Of a DNA stretch of 41,357 bases, positions 17,211-25,745 are shown in pieces. Location: NCBI RefSeq assembly GCF_011378715.1, contig NZ_WTKU01000008.1, forward strand, positions 1 to 41,357, given 5' to 3'. Position numbers and translations under genes: made by a program. Source of the DNA: Psychromonas sp. SA13A (GTDB taxonomy: Bacteria; Pseudomonadota; Gammaproteobacteria; Enterobacterales; Psychromonadaceae). Position 1 is the first letter of the stretch; every line of letters begins with the position of its first letter. The notes under the pieces are model-generated. The model made no database searches and was not told the DNA's origin. It saw nothing but the letters and a program-made list of their open reading frames with translations.

Positions 17211-18536
17211 TTACAGGGTCATTGCCGCTATCCAACCAAAGGCGATTAACGGAAGATTGTAATGTAGAAAAGTTGGAATAACAGTGTCACGGATATGGTC
17301 ATGTTCACCATCAGCATTAAGGCCTGACGTCGGCCCTAATGTTGAGTCTGATGCAGGTGAACCGGCATCACCCAATGCAGCCGCTGTTCCTACCAATGCA
17401 ATAATGGCCATTGGAGAGAAGCCAAATGCTATCGCTAGAGGGACATAAATAGTGGCAATAATAGGGATAGTTGAAAATGAAGAGCCTATACCCATGGTGA
17501 CTAACAATCCAATCACTAGCATTAATATTGCAGCTAAGGATTTGTTCTCTCCAATACCTGAAGATAATGCTTCTACTAATGTTTCCACACTGCCAGTTGC
17601 TTTCATTACTGCGGCAAAACCTGCAGCGGCAATCATGATAAAACCAATCATTGCCATCATGTGTACACCTTTAGTGAATACATCATGGGTTTCTTTCCAA
17701 GCAATGACGCCACCCAAGGTGAATACACTGAAACCCGCTAGCGAGCCAACAATCATTGACCCCGTTAATAGTTGTACAGTTAAGGTTGCAATAATTGCTA
17801 ATAAAGCAACAATAATATGGCGTTTATCCAGTACCTTTAATTCCGCCGCTTTTGAATTAGCTACTTTTTCTTGGTATACACGCGGTTTACGGTAGCTAAT
17901 AAAAACCGCTGTTAATAAACCCACAATCATACCCATTGCAGGTAAAAGCATCGCTGTCGGTACCTGTGCTGCTGTGACCTCTAAGCCATTGTCATGTAAG
18001 TTTTTTAAAAGAATGTTATTTAAGAAAATACCACCAAAACCGATGGGTAACACCATGTAAGGAGTCACTAAACCAAAGGTTAGAATACAAGCGGCTAAAC
18101 GTCTGTCCACTCGTAATTTATTAAGCACACCCAGTAACGGCGGTATTAAGATAGGGATAAATGCGATATGCACAGGGATCACATTTTGTGATGCGATTGT
18201 CATCAATAGGATAACGGTAAATACAGTGTATTTGATGGTTGTAGACACTTGTTGTGTCTGCTCTCCGTTTAAGCGTTTAATAATCGCTTGTGATAATAAA
18301 TCAGTAATACCTGATTTAGAAATCGCAACGGCAAAGGCACCTAACATAGCATAGCTCAATGCAATAGTTGCACCGCCACCTAGGCCACTTTCAAATGCAG
18401 AGATGGTATCAGGCAGAGATAAACCAGCCGTTAAACCTCCAATTAGAGCACTGAGTGTCAGTGCAATAACAACATTAATGCGCATCATGGATAAAATAAG
18501 CATGATACATACCGCCAGTAAAACAGGGTTAAGCAT
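17211..18536 (-). CDS. Na+/H+ antiporter family membrane transporter
   Basis: This 441-residue polytopic membrane protein has about 10-12 hydrophobic segments. The start [18 protein letters not shown] and the [24 protein letters not shown] segment match the Na+/H+ antiporter family with the short N-terminal antiporter_2 domain (YuiF-like). [19 protein letters not shown] near the C terminus is a family mark. Substrate is uncertain; some relatives may carry amino acids. I chose the ATG at 18536, 6 bases after AAGGA. The frame runs 45 codons further upstream, but that part has no ribosome site at its ATG and overlaps the flgJ promoter. The gene lies opposite and between flgI and flgJ. Confidence 0.88.
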   Translation of the reverse strand: MLNPVLLAVCIMLILSMMRINVVIALTLSALIGGLTAGLSLPDTISAFESGLGGGATIALSYAMLGAFAVAISKSGITDLLSQAIIKRLNGEQTQQVSTTIKYTVFTVILLMTIASQNVIPVHIAFIPILIPPLLGVLNKLRVDRRLAACILTFGLVTPYMVLPIGFGGIFLNNILLKNLHDNGLEVTAAQVPTAMLLPAMGMIVGLLTAVFISYRKPRVYQEKVANSKAAELKVLDKRHIIVALLAIIATLTVQLLTGSMIVGSLAGFSVFTLGGVIAWKETHDVFTKGVHMMAMIGFIMIAAAGFAAVMKATGSVETLVEALSSGIGENKSLAAILMLVIGLLVTMGIGSSFSTIPIIATIYVPLAIAFGFSPMAIIALVGTAAALGDAGSPASDSTLGPTSGLNADGEHDHIRDTVIPTFLHYNLPLIAFGWIAAMTL

Positions 18537-18665
18537 AACTATTCCTTGTGGGTAGGGTAAAAATCGCAGGCATTCTACGTGATGCAGCACTACTTTGCTG
18601 AGAAAACTAACCTCCTTTTTATTATTAATCAGAAAAAAGGTAGTTATAGTTCTAATTGGAACTGT
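18537..18665 (-). other. Leader region of the antiporter gene
   Basis: This stretch is open in the antiporter frame but is probably untranslated. On the minus strand it holds a strong AGGAGG-like site near 18614-18608 with no ATG, GTG or TTG at proper spacing in that frame. No promoter of quality is evident. A leader with a regulatory role is possible but not shown. Confidence 0.3.
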
Positions 18666-18681
18666 TGGCACCTATTTTGCT
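18666..18681 (+). promoter_or_regulatory. Sigma-54 promoter for flgJ-flgK
   Basis: TTGGCAC, four bases, then TTTGCT: GG at 18667-18668 and GC at 18679-18680 with 10 bases between. It lies 35 bases before the flgJ ATG. It restores transcription of flgJ after the antiporter insertion. Confidence 0.85.
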
Positions 18682-18714
18682 TTATTAGTTTAACGGTATA
18701 AATAGGGGCTGTTA

Positions 18715-19737
18715 ATGAGCAATCAAACGGTAACACAGGCAAGTAATTACTTTGATCTACAAGGATTAGAGCAGTTGCGTCAAAAAACCAAGACCAATGA
18801 CAAAGAAACGATCCGTGAAGTCGCGAATCAGTTTGAGTCTATGTTTGCATCGATGTTAATTAAATCAATGCGTGAAGCTAACGCTGCCTTTGAAACTGAA
18901 AGTCCCTTTAATAACCAACAAACAAAATTTTATACGGATATGCAAGATAAGCAGTTAGCCGTTGATATCAGTCGTCACGGTTCGCTAGGACTCGCTGATG
19001 CATTAGTTAGGCAGTTAGACCCAACATCTATGGTACGCCCACAGTCAGTGCCACAGGATCAACTAATGATGCCTGAGCAAGAGCCTGAAATGATGAGTTT
19101 AACAACAAAAGAAAGCACTACTGACTTTAAAAAGCCAGATCAATTACAGGCGTCATTACAAACAAAAATCAATGATAGTGCATTGCAACAGAAAGCGGAG
19201 AGTGCCGATGATGTTAATACAAATGCTAGCGCACAGAAAATTGACTTTAGTTCGCCATCGTCCTTTATTGCCACATTGTTACCCTATGCACAAAAAGCAG
19301 CTAAGTCTTTAGGTATTTCACCTGAGGTTTTAGTCGCTCAATCTGCATTGGAAACAGGCTGGGGTAAAAAAGTGCTACAAACTGCCAATCAGCAAAGTAG
19401 TTTCAATCTGTTTAACATTAAATCTCACAATAGTTGGCAGGGTGAAAGCGTTAATAAAAGCAGTTTAGAGGTTGAAGATGGTGTTGGTGTACAGCGTCGT
19501 TCTAATTTTCGAGTTTACGAAAATCTACATGAAAGTTTTAAAGATTATACGAATTTTATTAGTAACAATAAACGCTACGAGCAAGCTTTACAGCAAGGTG
19601 AGAACGCAGATCGTTATATTGAAGAGTTACAACAAGCGGGTTATGCAACCGATCCGCAATATGCAGATAAAATTAAAGCGATTATGAACAGCGATAACTT
19701 CCAATCGGTTGTTGCGGGAGATAATAACAATGGCTGA
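18715..19737 (+). CDS. flgJ: Rod-specific peptidoglycan hydrolase FlgJ
   Basis: This 340-residue, two-domain protein has an N-terminal rod-scaffold domain (about residues 20-110, with EVANQFESMFASMLIKSMR). A linker of about 70 residues is rich in Gln, Met and Ser. The C-terminal glucosaminidase domain (about 180-335) keeps the catalytic Glu213 in SALETGWGKKV. It cuts peptidoglycan so the rod can pass. AGGGG precedes the ATG. Its end overlaps flgK by 8 bases, which suggests translational coupling. Confidence 0.95.
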   Translation: MSNQTVTQASNYFDLQGLEQLRQKTKTNDKETIREVANQFESMFASMLIKSMREANAAFETESPFNNQQTKFYTDMQDKQLAVDISRHGSLGLADALVRQLDPTSMVRPQSVPQDQLMMPEQEPEMMSLTTKESTTDFKKPDQLQASLQTKINDSALQQKAESADDVNTNASAQKIDFSSPSSFIATLLPYAQKAAKSLGISPEVLVAQSALETGWGKKVLQTANQQSSFNLFNIKSHNSWQGESVNKSSLEVEDGVGVQRRSNFRVYENLHESFKDYTNFISNNKRYEQALQQGENADRYIEELQQAGYATDPQYADKIKAIMNSDNFQSVVAGDNNNG

Positions 19738-21745
19738 TTTATTCCAAATTGGACTGTCGGGGATCTACTCTTCACAGGCAAGTCTAGCAACTACCAGTCA
19801 CAATATTAGTAATGTGAGTACGGAAGGCTACTCTCGTCAAACTGTTGACATTACCAGTGCACAGGCACAAAAATTAGGGGCCAATTTTATTGGTAATGGC
19901 TCTATTATCAACGGAATTGACCGTGCCTATGATCAATTTGCATTTAAAGAAAACATTATTAATACCTCGGATCACGCTTATAACGAAGTGAGTTACACGC
20001 AAGCGAGCCAATTAGATAAATTACTCTCGAACGAAAGCACCTCTGTTGCTAAGTCCGTTCTTAGTTTATTTTCTTCACTAGGCGATGTTGCAGATCATCC
20101 GAATACAATAGAAACGCGTGCAGTATTCCTTGAAGATGCATCGAATATGATCAATCAATACAATACGCTGTATCAACAATTAGAAACGCAATACAGTGGT
20201 GTTAATAATGATATTGAGAATTCTGCCGCGGCGATCACTGAACTCGCTGACAATATTGCGACATTAAATAGTCGTATTCTTACTGTGTCTAGTTCTGACA
20301 GTAGCGGAGATGCTAATGATTTATTAGATAGACGTGATCAGGCAATTACCGCCTTAAGTGAATACGTTAATGTCTCCGTGCTTGAAGCGGATAATAATAT
20401 GGTGAATATTTATATCGGTAGCGGCCAAGGTTTAGTGATGGGTGTTCAATCTCAATCTATTGTTGCGATTAACGGAGACCCAGATCCCGCTCGAAAAGAA
20501 CTAGCATTAAGCAATAATGGTAAAACATCGCCAGTTGATGGTAGTAAGTTTGGGGGGAAAGTCAGTGCGTTATTTGAAACTCGTGAAAATGAAATAGAGC
20601 GTGCATTTAATCAGTTAGGCCAGAATGTAATCGGTTTAACCCACGCTATCAATGAGCAGCAACAACAAGGTCAAACCTTAGACGGCGAGATTGGTGCGGC
20701 ATTATTTAATGATATTAATAGTGATCAGGCCATGAAAAGCCGTGTATTAAGTCATGCTGATGGTAAAGGTGAAGCCACATTAAGTGTGCGTATTGATGAT
20801 TTAAGCGAGTTATCTGCCGATGAATTCTCATTAAAAGTAATTCCTAATGATCCTGGTATAGATCTTACATTTTCTGTTACCAACAATACCACCGGCGAAA
20901 CTCAAACTGTTTCCATCACAGACTTGACAAATGATAAGCGTATTGAGATTCCTGGAGCAGGCATTAGTATTGGAATCGATTCAATTTCAGCTTCAGAACC
21001 ATTACAGGTCGGTAAAGAATTCACCTTGCGTCCAACACGTTTAGGGGCTCAGCAAGCTAGTTTAGATGAGACAGACCCTACAAAAGTAGCCGTTGCAGAC
21101 GCGGAAATTAAAGCGGTAGTTAGCGATACCAATAATGGCACTGCAACATTTCATGTCAGTGGCATTGTTGATAAAGGTGACCCTAATTATATGGATGAAG
21201 ATAGTCCAATAACAATTAAAATATCAACGAATACAACTACCAGCGAAGTTTTTTATAATATTTTTGATAAAAATGACAATCAAATTAACACACCAGAGTT
21301 AACCGCTATAATTGACCCTTTAACTGGCAAAGCTACACTTGAATTTGGTGGCGTTAAGGTAGAAATGGAAAAAGGTATACCCGTTGCCGGTGATGAGATC
21401 ACATTAAATTATAATGAAACAGGTGCAGGTGATAATCGAAATATTTTAGCTATGTCTGATCTGCAAAATACTAAAATAATGAATGACGGTAAGTCGACCT
21501 TTCAAGATGTTTATAGTGAAATGATTTCCGAGATAGGCGCTAAAACAGCAAACGCAGATGTAGCGATGCAATCTTCAGCAATATTAAAAAATCAATCTTT
21601 TGAACGTATTCAATCGGTGAGTGGAGTGAATATGGATGAAGAAGCAGCAAACCTACTAATGTATCAACAACACTACAGTGCAGCTGCACGTGTTATTACC
21701 ATTGCTAGTGAATTATTTGACACTATTTTACAGGCGGCTCGATAA
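19730..21745 (+). CDS. flgK: Flagellar hook-filament junction protein FlgK (HAP1)
   Basis: This 671-residue protein is longer than E. coli FlgK (547). The N terminus (MADLFQIGLSGIYSSQASLATTSHNISNVST region) and C terminus (VNMDEEAANLLMYQQHYSAAARVI region) are conserved helices of the junction. The extra length is in the middle, about residues 350-570, a beta-rich, acidic surface region. I chose ATG 19730 over the upstream in-frame TTG at 19709 because the family starts with MADL and GGGAG precedes it. The gene overlaps the end of flgJ. Confidence 0.95.
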   Translation: MADLFQIGLSGIYSSQASLATTSHNISNVSTEGYSRQTVDITSAQAQKLGANFIGNGSIINGIDRAYDQFAFKENIINTSDHAYNEVSYTQASQLDKLLSNESTSVAKSVLSLFSSLGDVADHPNTIETRAVFLEDASNMINQYNTLYQQLETQYSGVNNDIENSAAAITELADNIATLNSRILTVSSSDSSGDANDLLDRRDQAITALSEYVNVSVLEADNNMVNIYIGSGQGLVMGVQSQSIVAINGDPDPARKELALSNNGKTSPVDGSKFGGKVSALFETRENEIERAFNQLGQNVIGLTHAINEQQQQGQTLDGEIGAALFNDINSDQAMKSRVLSHADGKGEATLSVRIDDLSELSADEFSLKVIPNDPGIDLTFSVTNNTTGETQTVSITDLTNDKRIEIPGAGISIGIDSISASEPLQVGKEFTLRPTRLGAQQASLDETDPTKVAVADAEIKAVVSDTNNGTATFHVSGIVDKGDPNYMDEDSPITIKISTNTTTSEVFYNIFDKNDNQINTPELTAIIDPLTGKATLEFGGVKVEMEKGIPVAGDEITLNYNETGAGDNRNILAMSDLQNTKIMNDGKSTFQDVYSEMISEIGAKTANADVAMQSSAILKNQSFERIQSVSGVNMDEEAANLLMYQQHYSAAARVITIASELFDTILQAAR

Positions 21746-21949
21746 TATCTCGTTATCATCCAAATGCTGTTTTTACATCTGGGTGATAATGCTAAAACAA
21801 TCTATTCAAGGCCGTACTTTAAAAGACAGATTTATTTTTAACTTTTTCCAAAGTAGCTGTATCTGTTATTTATACAGTGATCCTTTTTAATCCTTCGTAT
21901 ACTTCTAAAATTACCCTCTTTACCTTTTTTAGCTGTTTTATAACCATAC
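21746..21949. other. Region between flgK and the flgL promoter
   Basis: I see no gene. TTATCATCC near 21753-21761 pairs imperfectly with GGGTGATAA across about 19 bases. A CTGTAT/ATACAG stem lies around 21858-21878. Neither has the T run of a clear terminator, so read-through from flgK to flgL cannot be excluded. Confidence 0.4.
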
Positions 21950-21965
21950 TGGCGTGATTTTTGCA
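21950..21965 (+). promoter_or_regulatory. Sigma-54 promoter for flgL
   Basis: TGGCGTG, four bases, then TTGCA: GG at 21951-21952 and GC at 21963-21964 with 10 bases between, very near consensus. It lies about 50 bases before flgL. Confidence 0.82.
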
Positions 21966-22016
21966 TTTTAATTAAATAGGTGAGCGTCAAGCTCAAAAAG
22001 AAATCAGAGAGGCCGT

Positions 22017-23486
22017 ATGCGAATTTCATCTCAAATGCTTTTTATGCGTAATACTAGTTCATTAATGTCACAACAGTCTGTGTTAAGTGACCAAAACTTG
22101 CATATGGCGAGCCAAAAACGGGTGATTCATGCTAGTGATGATCCTGTTGCTATTGCCACCATACAACGCTTAAAGCAAGATATCTCCGTGGGCGAACAAT
22201 TCATTGAAAATGGGAAAATGGCCGAGTCCGCTAACGAGTTAATTGATACTGCACTTACGCAGAGTACTAATATTTTACAACGAGCGCGCGAATTGATGGT
22301 GAGCGGTAGTAACGGCACCATGAATGAATCAAATCGAGAAGCTATTGCTGTCGAACTTGAAAATTTACGTGATGAGTTGATGGGGGTTGCTAATACCAAA
22401 GATGGTAACAGCCAATATATCTTCGCAGGCTTTGAAGTGGACACACAACCTTTTCAAAAGAATGAGTTTGGCCAAGTTATATATCATGGAGACAGTGGTG
22501 AACGAGACTATAGAATAGGCTCTGGAGTGTCGATTCAAGGTAATGATTCCGGCGCTAACGTTTTTATGAATATAGCTGAAGGTAATGGTACTTTCGTTTC
22601 AGAGGTTGGTTCGGAAAACCAAGGTGGTGCAGAGATTAGTCAAGGTAGTGTTGCTGATACAAACGCTGCGCGTGATTACCTCGATCAAGACTATACAATT
22701 GCAATTACTGATGGTACCGATGGTCCAGAATATTCTGTTTATGGGTTAAAAGAAAAAACTGTCTCGGGTGAAGCGGATGTCAGGATTAGTAGCGTTGATG
22801 CTTCAATCTCTGGAACGGTAGAAATTCAATTTTCAGAAACAAGTACGCCTGATGAGTTTTATATAATCGTTAATGGTCAATCATCGAATCCTGATGTTTA
22901 TGATGCAACTGCTGTCAATGAATATAGCAAAGCAGAATCCTTTAACATAAACGGCATCACATTTGAAGTTAATGGTCTTCCTGATGATAGTGATAGTTAC
23001 GCGCTAACCAAGTTTGTAGAACCAACACCCTATGAAGACGGTAAAGCGATTACATTCAACGGCATTAAAACTGAGCTTAAAGGAGATGTAGTTGATGGGG
23101 ATTCTTTTACCTTACGTCAAAGTGAAGAAAAAGATATTTTTGCAACGCTACAGAGTTCTATTGATGCTTTGCGCATTCCCGGTACCGATAAAACAGCTAC
23201 GGCTGCACGTAATAGTGCATTTAGTAATTCATTGTTACAAATTGATGGTGCAATGGATAACGTGATGAGTACACAAAGTTCAGTGGGTGCACGATTAAGA
23301 ACCATTGATAATCAACGTGAATCAACATTGGACTTTAATTTAACCGCTCAGACTACGTTATCCAGTTTAGAAGACTTAGATATGGCGGCTGCGATCAGTG
23401 AATATCAAGAACAATATAGTATGTTAGAGATCTCTCAAAAAACATACGTACAACTGCAACAACTCAGTTTGTTTAACTTGATCTAA
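22017..23486 (+). CDS. flgL: Flagellar hook-filament junction protein FlgL (HAP3)
   Basis: This 489-residue protein is much longer than E. coli FlgL (317). Flagellin-like terminal helices are clear: MRISSQMLFMRNTSSLM at the start, and DFNLTAQTTLSSLEDLDMAAAISEYQ and the following residues at the end. The insertion at about residues 165-370 is acidic and beta-rich and should form an outer domain. GAGAGG precedes the ATG. It has its own sigma-54 type promoter, separated from flgK by 271 bases. FlgL connects the hook junction to the flagellin filament. Confidence 0.95.
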   Translation: MRISSQMLFMRNTSSLMSQQSVLSDQNLHMASQKRVIHASDDPVAIATIQRLKQDISVGEQFIENGKMAESANELIDTALTQSTNILQRARELMVSGSNGTMNESNREAIAVELENLRDELMGVANTKDGNSQYIFAGFEVDTQPFQKNEFGQVIYHGDSGERDYRIGSGVSIQGNDSGANVFMNIAEGNGTFVSEVGSENQGGAEISQGSVADTNAARDYLDQDYTIAITDGTDGPEYSVYGLKEKTVSGEADVRISSVDASISGTVEIQFSETSTPDEFYIIVNGQSSNPDVYDATAVNEYSKAESFNINGITFEVNGLPDDSDSYALTKFVEPTPYEDGKAITFNGIKTELKGDVVDGDSFTLRQSEEKDIFATLQSSIDALRIPGTDKTATAARNSAFSNSLLQIDGAMDNVMSTQSSVGARLRTIDNQRESTLDFNLTAQTTLSSLEDLDMAAAISEYQEQYSMLEISQKTYVQLQQLSLFNLI

Positions 23487-23597
23487 AAATAGAAGCGATA
23501 ATTAACATAGGTAATAATAATGTCATTCTGCTAAGCGAAGGTTTTCGTATACAGACACATCGCATATCGCTTTTATTTTCTTGTTATTTATAGCCTA

Positions 23598-24209
23598 TCA
23601 TTCGTTATTTTTAACACTATTTTTTATCGCACGTTTTGCCGTAACAAGCATTTTTTGCCAGAGTGGAATCATTAAAAAATATACAACACCTGCAATCGCA
23701 CCATATAAGTGAGCATTAATAAATACTGTGGCGGCAATTAATGATTCAGTCATAAGTGAAGGGCCATTAAACTGTTCAAATGCAATTTTAGTGATAAAAC
23801 CCAATCCTAAAACTATTCCCCATCTATCTCCTTTTTTTAATTCATCACACACTCCGATGGCAAATAGTGCATGTAATACGCCGGATAAGCCCACATACCA
23901 TTGCAAGTCTGGCTCTAGTAATAATAAACAAATACTAATAAAAATCGCGCTGAAGCATGCTGAAAAGATTAAAGAAACAGTTTTAAAAGTATCCAAAAAT
24001 AAAGCACTAACTACAGCTAACCCTATGCCATTAAGTATTAAATGGTAACCGTTAGTGTGGCAAATATGTGCCGTCAGTAAACGCCACCATTGGCCCTTTT
24101 CAATATCGCTGTGATAATATGCTAACCATTGATGACTCTCTGCTTGAAAAATAAATACCAATAAACAGAGTGTCAAAATAATAGCGTTGTTAATCCATAT
24201 TGAACGCAT
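23598..24209 (-). CDS. rrtA: Rhombosortase-type rhomboid protease
   Basis: This 203-residue integral membrane serine protease has about six membrane segments. The catalytic serine is Ser109 in GLSGVLHALF, with the family-specific histidine at 113. The second catalytic histidine is His167 in INAHLYGA. The motif GLSGVLH and the compact size match rhombosortase, which processes proteins with a C-terminal GlyGly-CTERM tail before they are secreted or surface-anchored. No such substrate is encoded in this window. The gene is divergent from the DTW-domain gene with 45 bases between, and convergent with flgL. Confidence 0.85.
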   Translation of the reverse strand: MRSIWINNAIILTLCLLVFIFQAESHQWLAYYHSDIEKGQWWRLLTAHICHTNGYHLILNGIGLAVVSALFLDTFKTVSLIFSACFSAIFISICLLLLEPDLQWYVGLSGVLHALFAIGVCDELKKGDRWGIVLGLGFITKIAFEQFNGPSLMTESLIAATVFINAHLYGAIAGVVYFLMIPLWQKMLVTAKRAIKNSVKNNE

Positions 24210-24254
24210 TAATTAACCTTAAAAAATGAACCTTAAAAAAAGTTGAAACAAATA

Positions 24255-24872
24255 ATGAGTAAAAGAGCGGTTTGCAGCCAATGTAATAAAGCATTGCCTG
24301 CGTGTATTTGTGCCTCAATTTGTGTGCTTGATAATCAACACTTTTTACATGTTTTGCAAGACCCAAGTGAACAACATAAAGCGATCGGCACGGCACGAAT
24401 TTTAGCGTTATCTTTGTCACGAGTAAAAATAACTACGGCAGATACCTTTGAAGCGACTGATTTTGACCTTGATAATACGTTCTTAGTGTTTCCCGATGAG
24501 CAGGCTAATACAGTATCAACCTTACAGGAAAAGCAAAAAATAGATGCTAATACGCAATTTATATTACTCGATGGAAGTTGGAAAAAGGCTTATAAGTTAT
24601 TAATGAATAATCCTTTTTTACAAGCATTACCGAAAGTGATGATGGATGTCACAGATAAAAGTAATTATCGTATTAGAAAATCCCCCCGAGAAGATGGTTT
24701 ATCGACGGTGGAAGCTGGTTATGCTTTATTATCCGCATTAGAAAATGATCATACTAAATTCATTCCTTTATTGGATTCGTTTAATAAAATGATCGACTTT
24801 CAAATCGCAAGTATGCCTGCTGAGGTATATCAGAAACATTACTTAGACCCGCTTAAAGGAGGTGATGTTTAA
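24255..24872 (+). CDS. DTW-domain tRNA-uridine aminocarboxypropyltransferase
   Basis: This 205-residue cytoplasmic enzyme has a zinc-binding cysteine set at residues 7, 10, 17 and 19 and a conserved RIRKSPREDGLSTVEA block near 138-153. The DTW motif appears here as DGSW (106-109). DTW-domain enzymes transfer the aminocarboxypropyl group of S-adenosylmethionine to uridine of tRNA (TapT makes acp3U47 in E. coli). I chose the ATG at 24255 over the TTG at 24243 because the zinc domain begins there. It overlaps arfB by one base. Confidence 0.85.
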   Translation: MSKRAVCSQCNKALPACICASICVLDNQHFLHVLQDPSEQHKAIGTARILALSLSRVKITTADTFEATDFDLDNTFLVFPDEQANTVSTLQEKQKIDANTQFILLDGSWKKAYKLLMNNPFLQALPKVMMDVTDKSNYRIRKSPREDGLSTVEAGYALLSALENDHTKFIPLLDSFNKMIDFQIASMPAEVYQKHYLDPLKGGDV

Positions 24873-25288
24873 TGCCATTACAAATATCTGCAGGTGTAGA
24901 AATTGCCGACTGGCAATTGCAATTAACCGCGATTCGAGCACAGGGCGCTGGTGGGCAAAATGTAAATAAAGTTAACTCTGCCATACATTTACGTTTTGAT
25001 ATTAAAAGTTCTACTCTGCCTGATTTTTATAAACAGCGCCTATTAGCGTTATCTGATCATAGAGTCACGGAAGATGGCGTTATTATATTAAAAGCGCAAG
25101 TACATCGTACTCAGGAAAAAAATAGAGAAGAGGCCTTAGCCCGCTTAAAAGAACTGATTTTAAGTGCCGTTAAGATACAAAAATCAAGAAAGGCGACAAA
25201 ACCTTCTCGTAATGCAAAAAAACGTCGAGTTGATGATAAAAAACGAGTGGGCAATAACAAAGCGTTGCGAGGGAAAGTCACTGATTAA
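24872..25288 (+). CDS. arfB: Alternative ribosome-rescue peptidyl-tRNA hydrolase ArfB
   Basis: This 138-residue release-factor-like protein has the catalytic GGQ at residues 27-29 in RAQGAGGQNVNKVNSA. A basic, Lys- and Arg-rich C-terminal tail (about 105-138) can enter the mRNA channel of stalled ribosomes. It frees nascent chains on nonstop messages. The start codon overlaps the stop of the DTW gene (TAATG) and is served by AAAGGAGG, an ideal ribosome site, so the two genes are co-translated. Confidence 0.95.
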   Translation: MPLQISAGVEIADWQLQLTAIRAQGAGGQNVNKVNSAIHLRFDIKSSTLPDFYKQRLLALSDHRVTEDGVIILKAQVHRTQEKNREEALARLKELILSAVKIQKSRKATKPSRNAKKRRVDDKKRVGNNKALRGKVTD

Positions 25289-25300
25289 TTGAAATTGCAG

Positions 25301-25359
25301 AAGCTTTAGAAATATTAGGAGCTTTAGAAACATTAGGTGCTTTAGAAATATTAGGAACA
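25301..25359 (+). repeat. 18-bp tandem repeat, three copies
   Basis: The unit GCTTTAGAAATATTAGGA occurs three times in a row with one or two changes, starting 13 bases after the arfB stop. In one frame it would read ALEILG repeats, but no start codon with a ribosome site precedes it and that frame has a TGA right before. A shorter GTAGATAG/GATTACTG pattern follows at 25374-25412. Confidence 0.75.
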
Positions 25360-25397
25360 ACAAGGGCAGTAAGTAGATAGGTTACTGGGTAGATAGA

Positions 25398-25549
25398 TTA
25401 CTGAATAGATTTATACCCACGCCACTTTAAGGTATTTGTCTTGCACGGGATCTGAATATCAGGGGCAATACCACCAGTTTGGGTTGTTATAAAGTCTCCA
25501 TGTAGAGTGACTATCTCTCGAAAATTAACTTTATGCCTATCATCTTGGC
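25398..25549 (-). pseudogene. Possible decayed gene remnant (C-terminal fragment)
   Basis: Read on the minus strand, about 50 codons are open and end in a TAA at 25398. The peptide has a protein-like stretch with FITTQTGGIAPDIQIPCK and a Trp-, Lys- and Tyr-containing end. The frame upstream is interrupted by a TAG at 25551-25553. The GGIAPDI-type wording recalls the end of S41-type peptidases, but the match is too short to assign. It may be chance. Confidence 0.25.
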
Positions 25550-25616
25550 ACTAGTTTTCCTTGCTGACTTTGTACCTTAAAGTATCATGGGTCTATTATC
25601 TAACCCTAATTGGGTT

Positions 25617-25645
25617 TTGACAAAATGTACCACACAGAATAGTTT
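25617..25645 (+). promoter_or_regulatory. Sigma-70 promoter for the acidic small protein
   Basis: A perfect TTGACA (25617-25622) is followed after 17 bases by TAGTTT (25640-25645), a weak -10. It lies about 100 bases before the gene. A small AACCC/GGGTT hairpin lies just upstream at 25602-25616. Confidence 0.5.
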
Positions 25646-25745
25646 ATTAAGTGTTAAGCACTATGTTATTTATTGGTGTCATAAAATTGCCATTTAGTGT
25701 TGTTAGTTTAATTTAAAAGAGTTGTTAATTTAAGAAGGGATAGTT

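Noticed and set aside
21858-21878. CTGT...ACAG pattern as a LexA box before flgL
   Set aside because: The spacing is 7 bases in the best register, not 8, and flgL is not an SOS gene.
21838-22029. 63-codon minus-strand frame between flgK and flgL
   Set aside because: It overlaps the flgL start and the sigma-54 promoter, and has no ribosome site or protein-like pattern.
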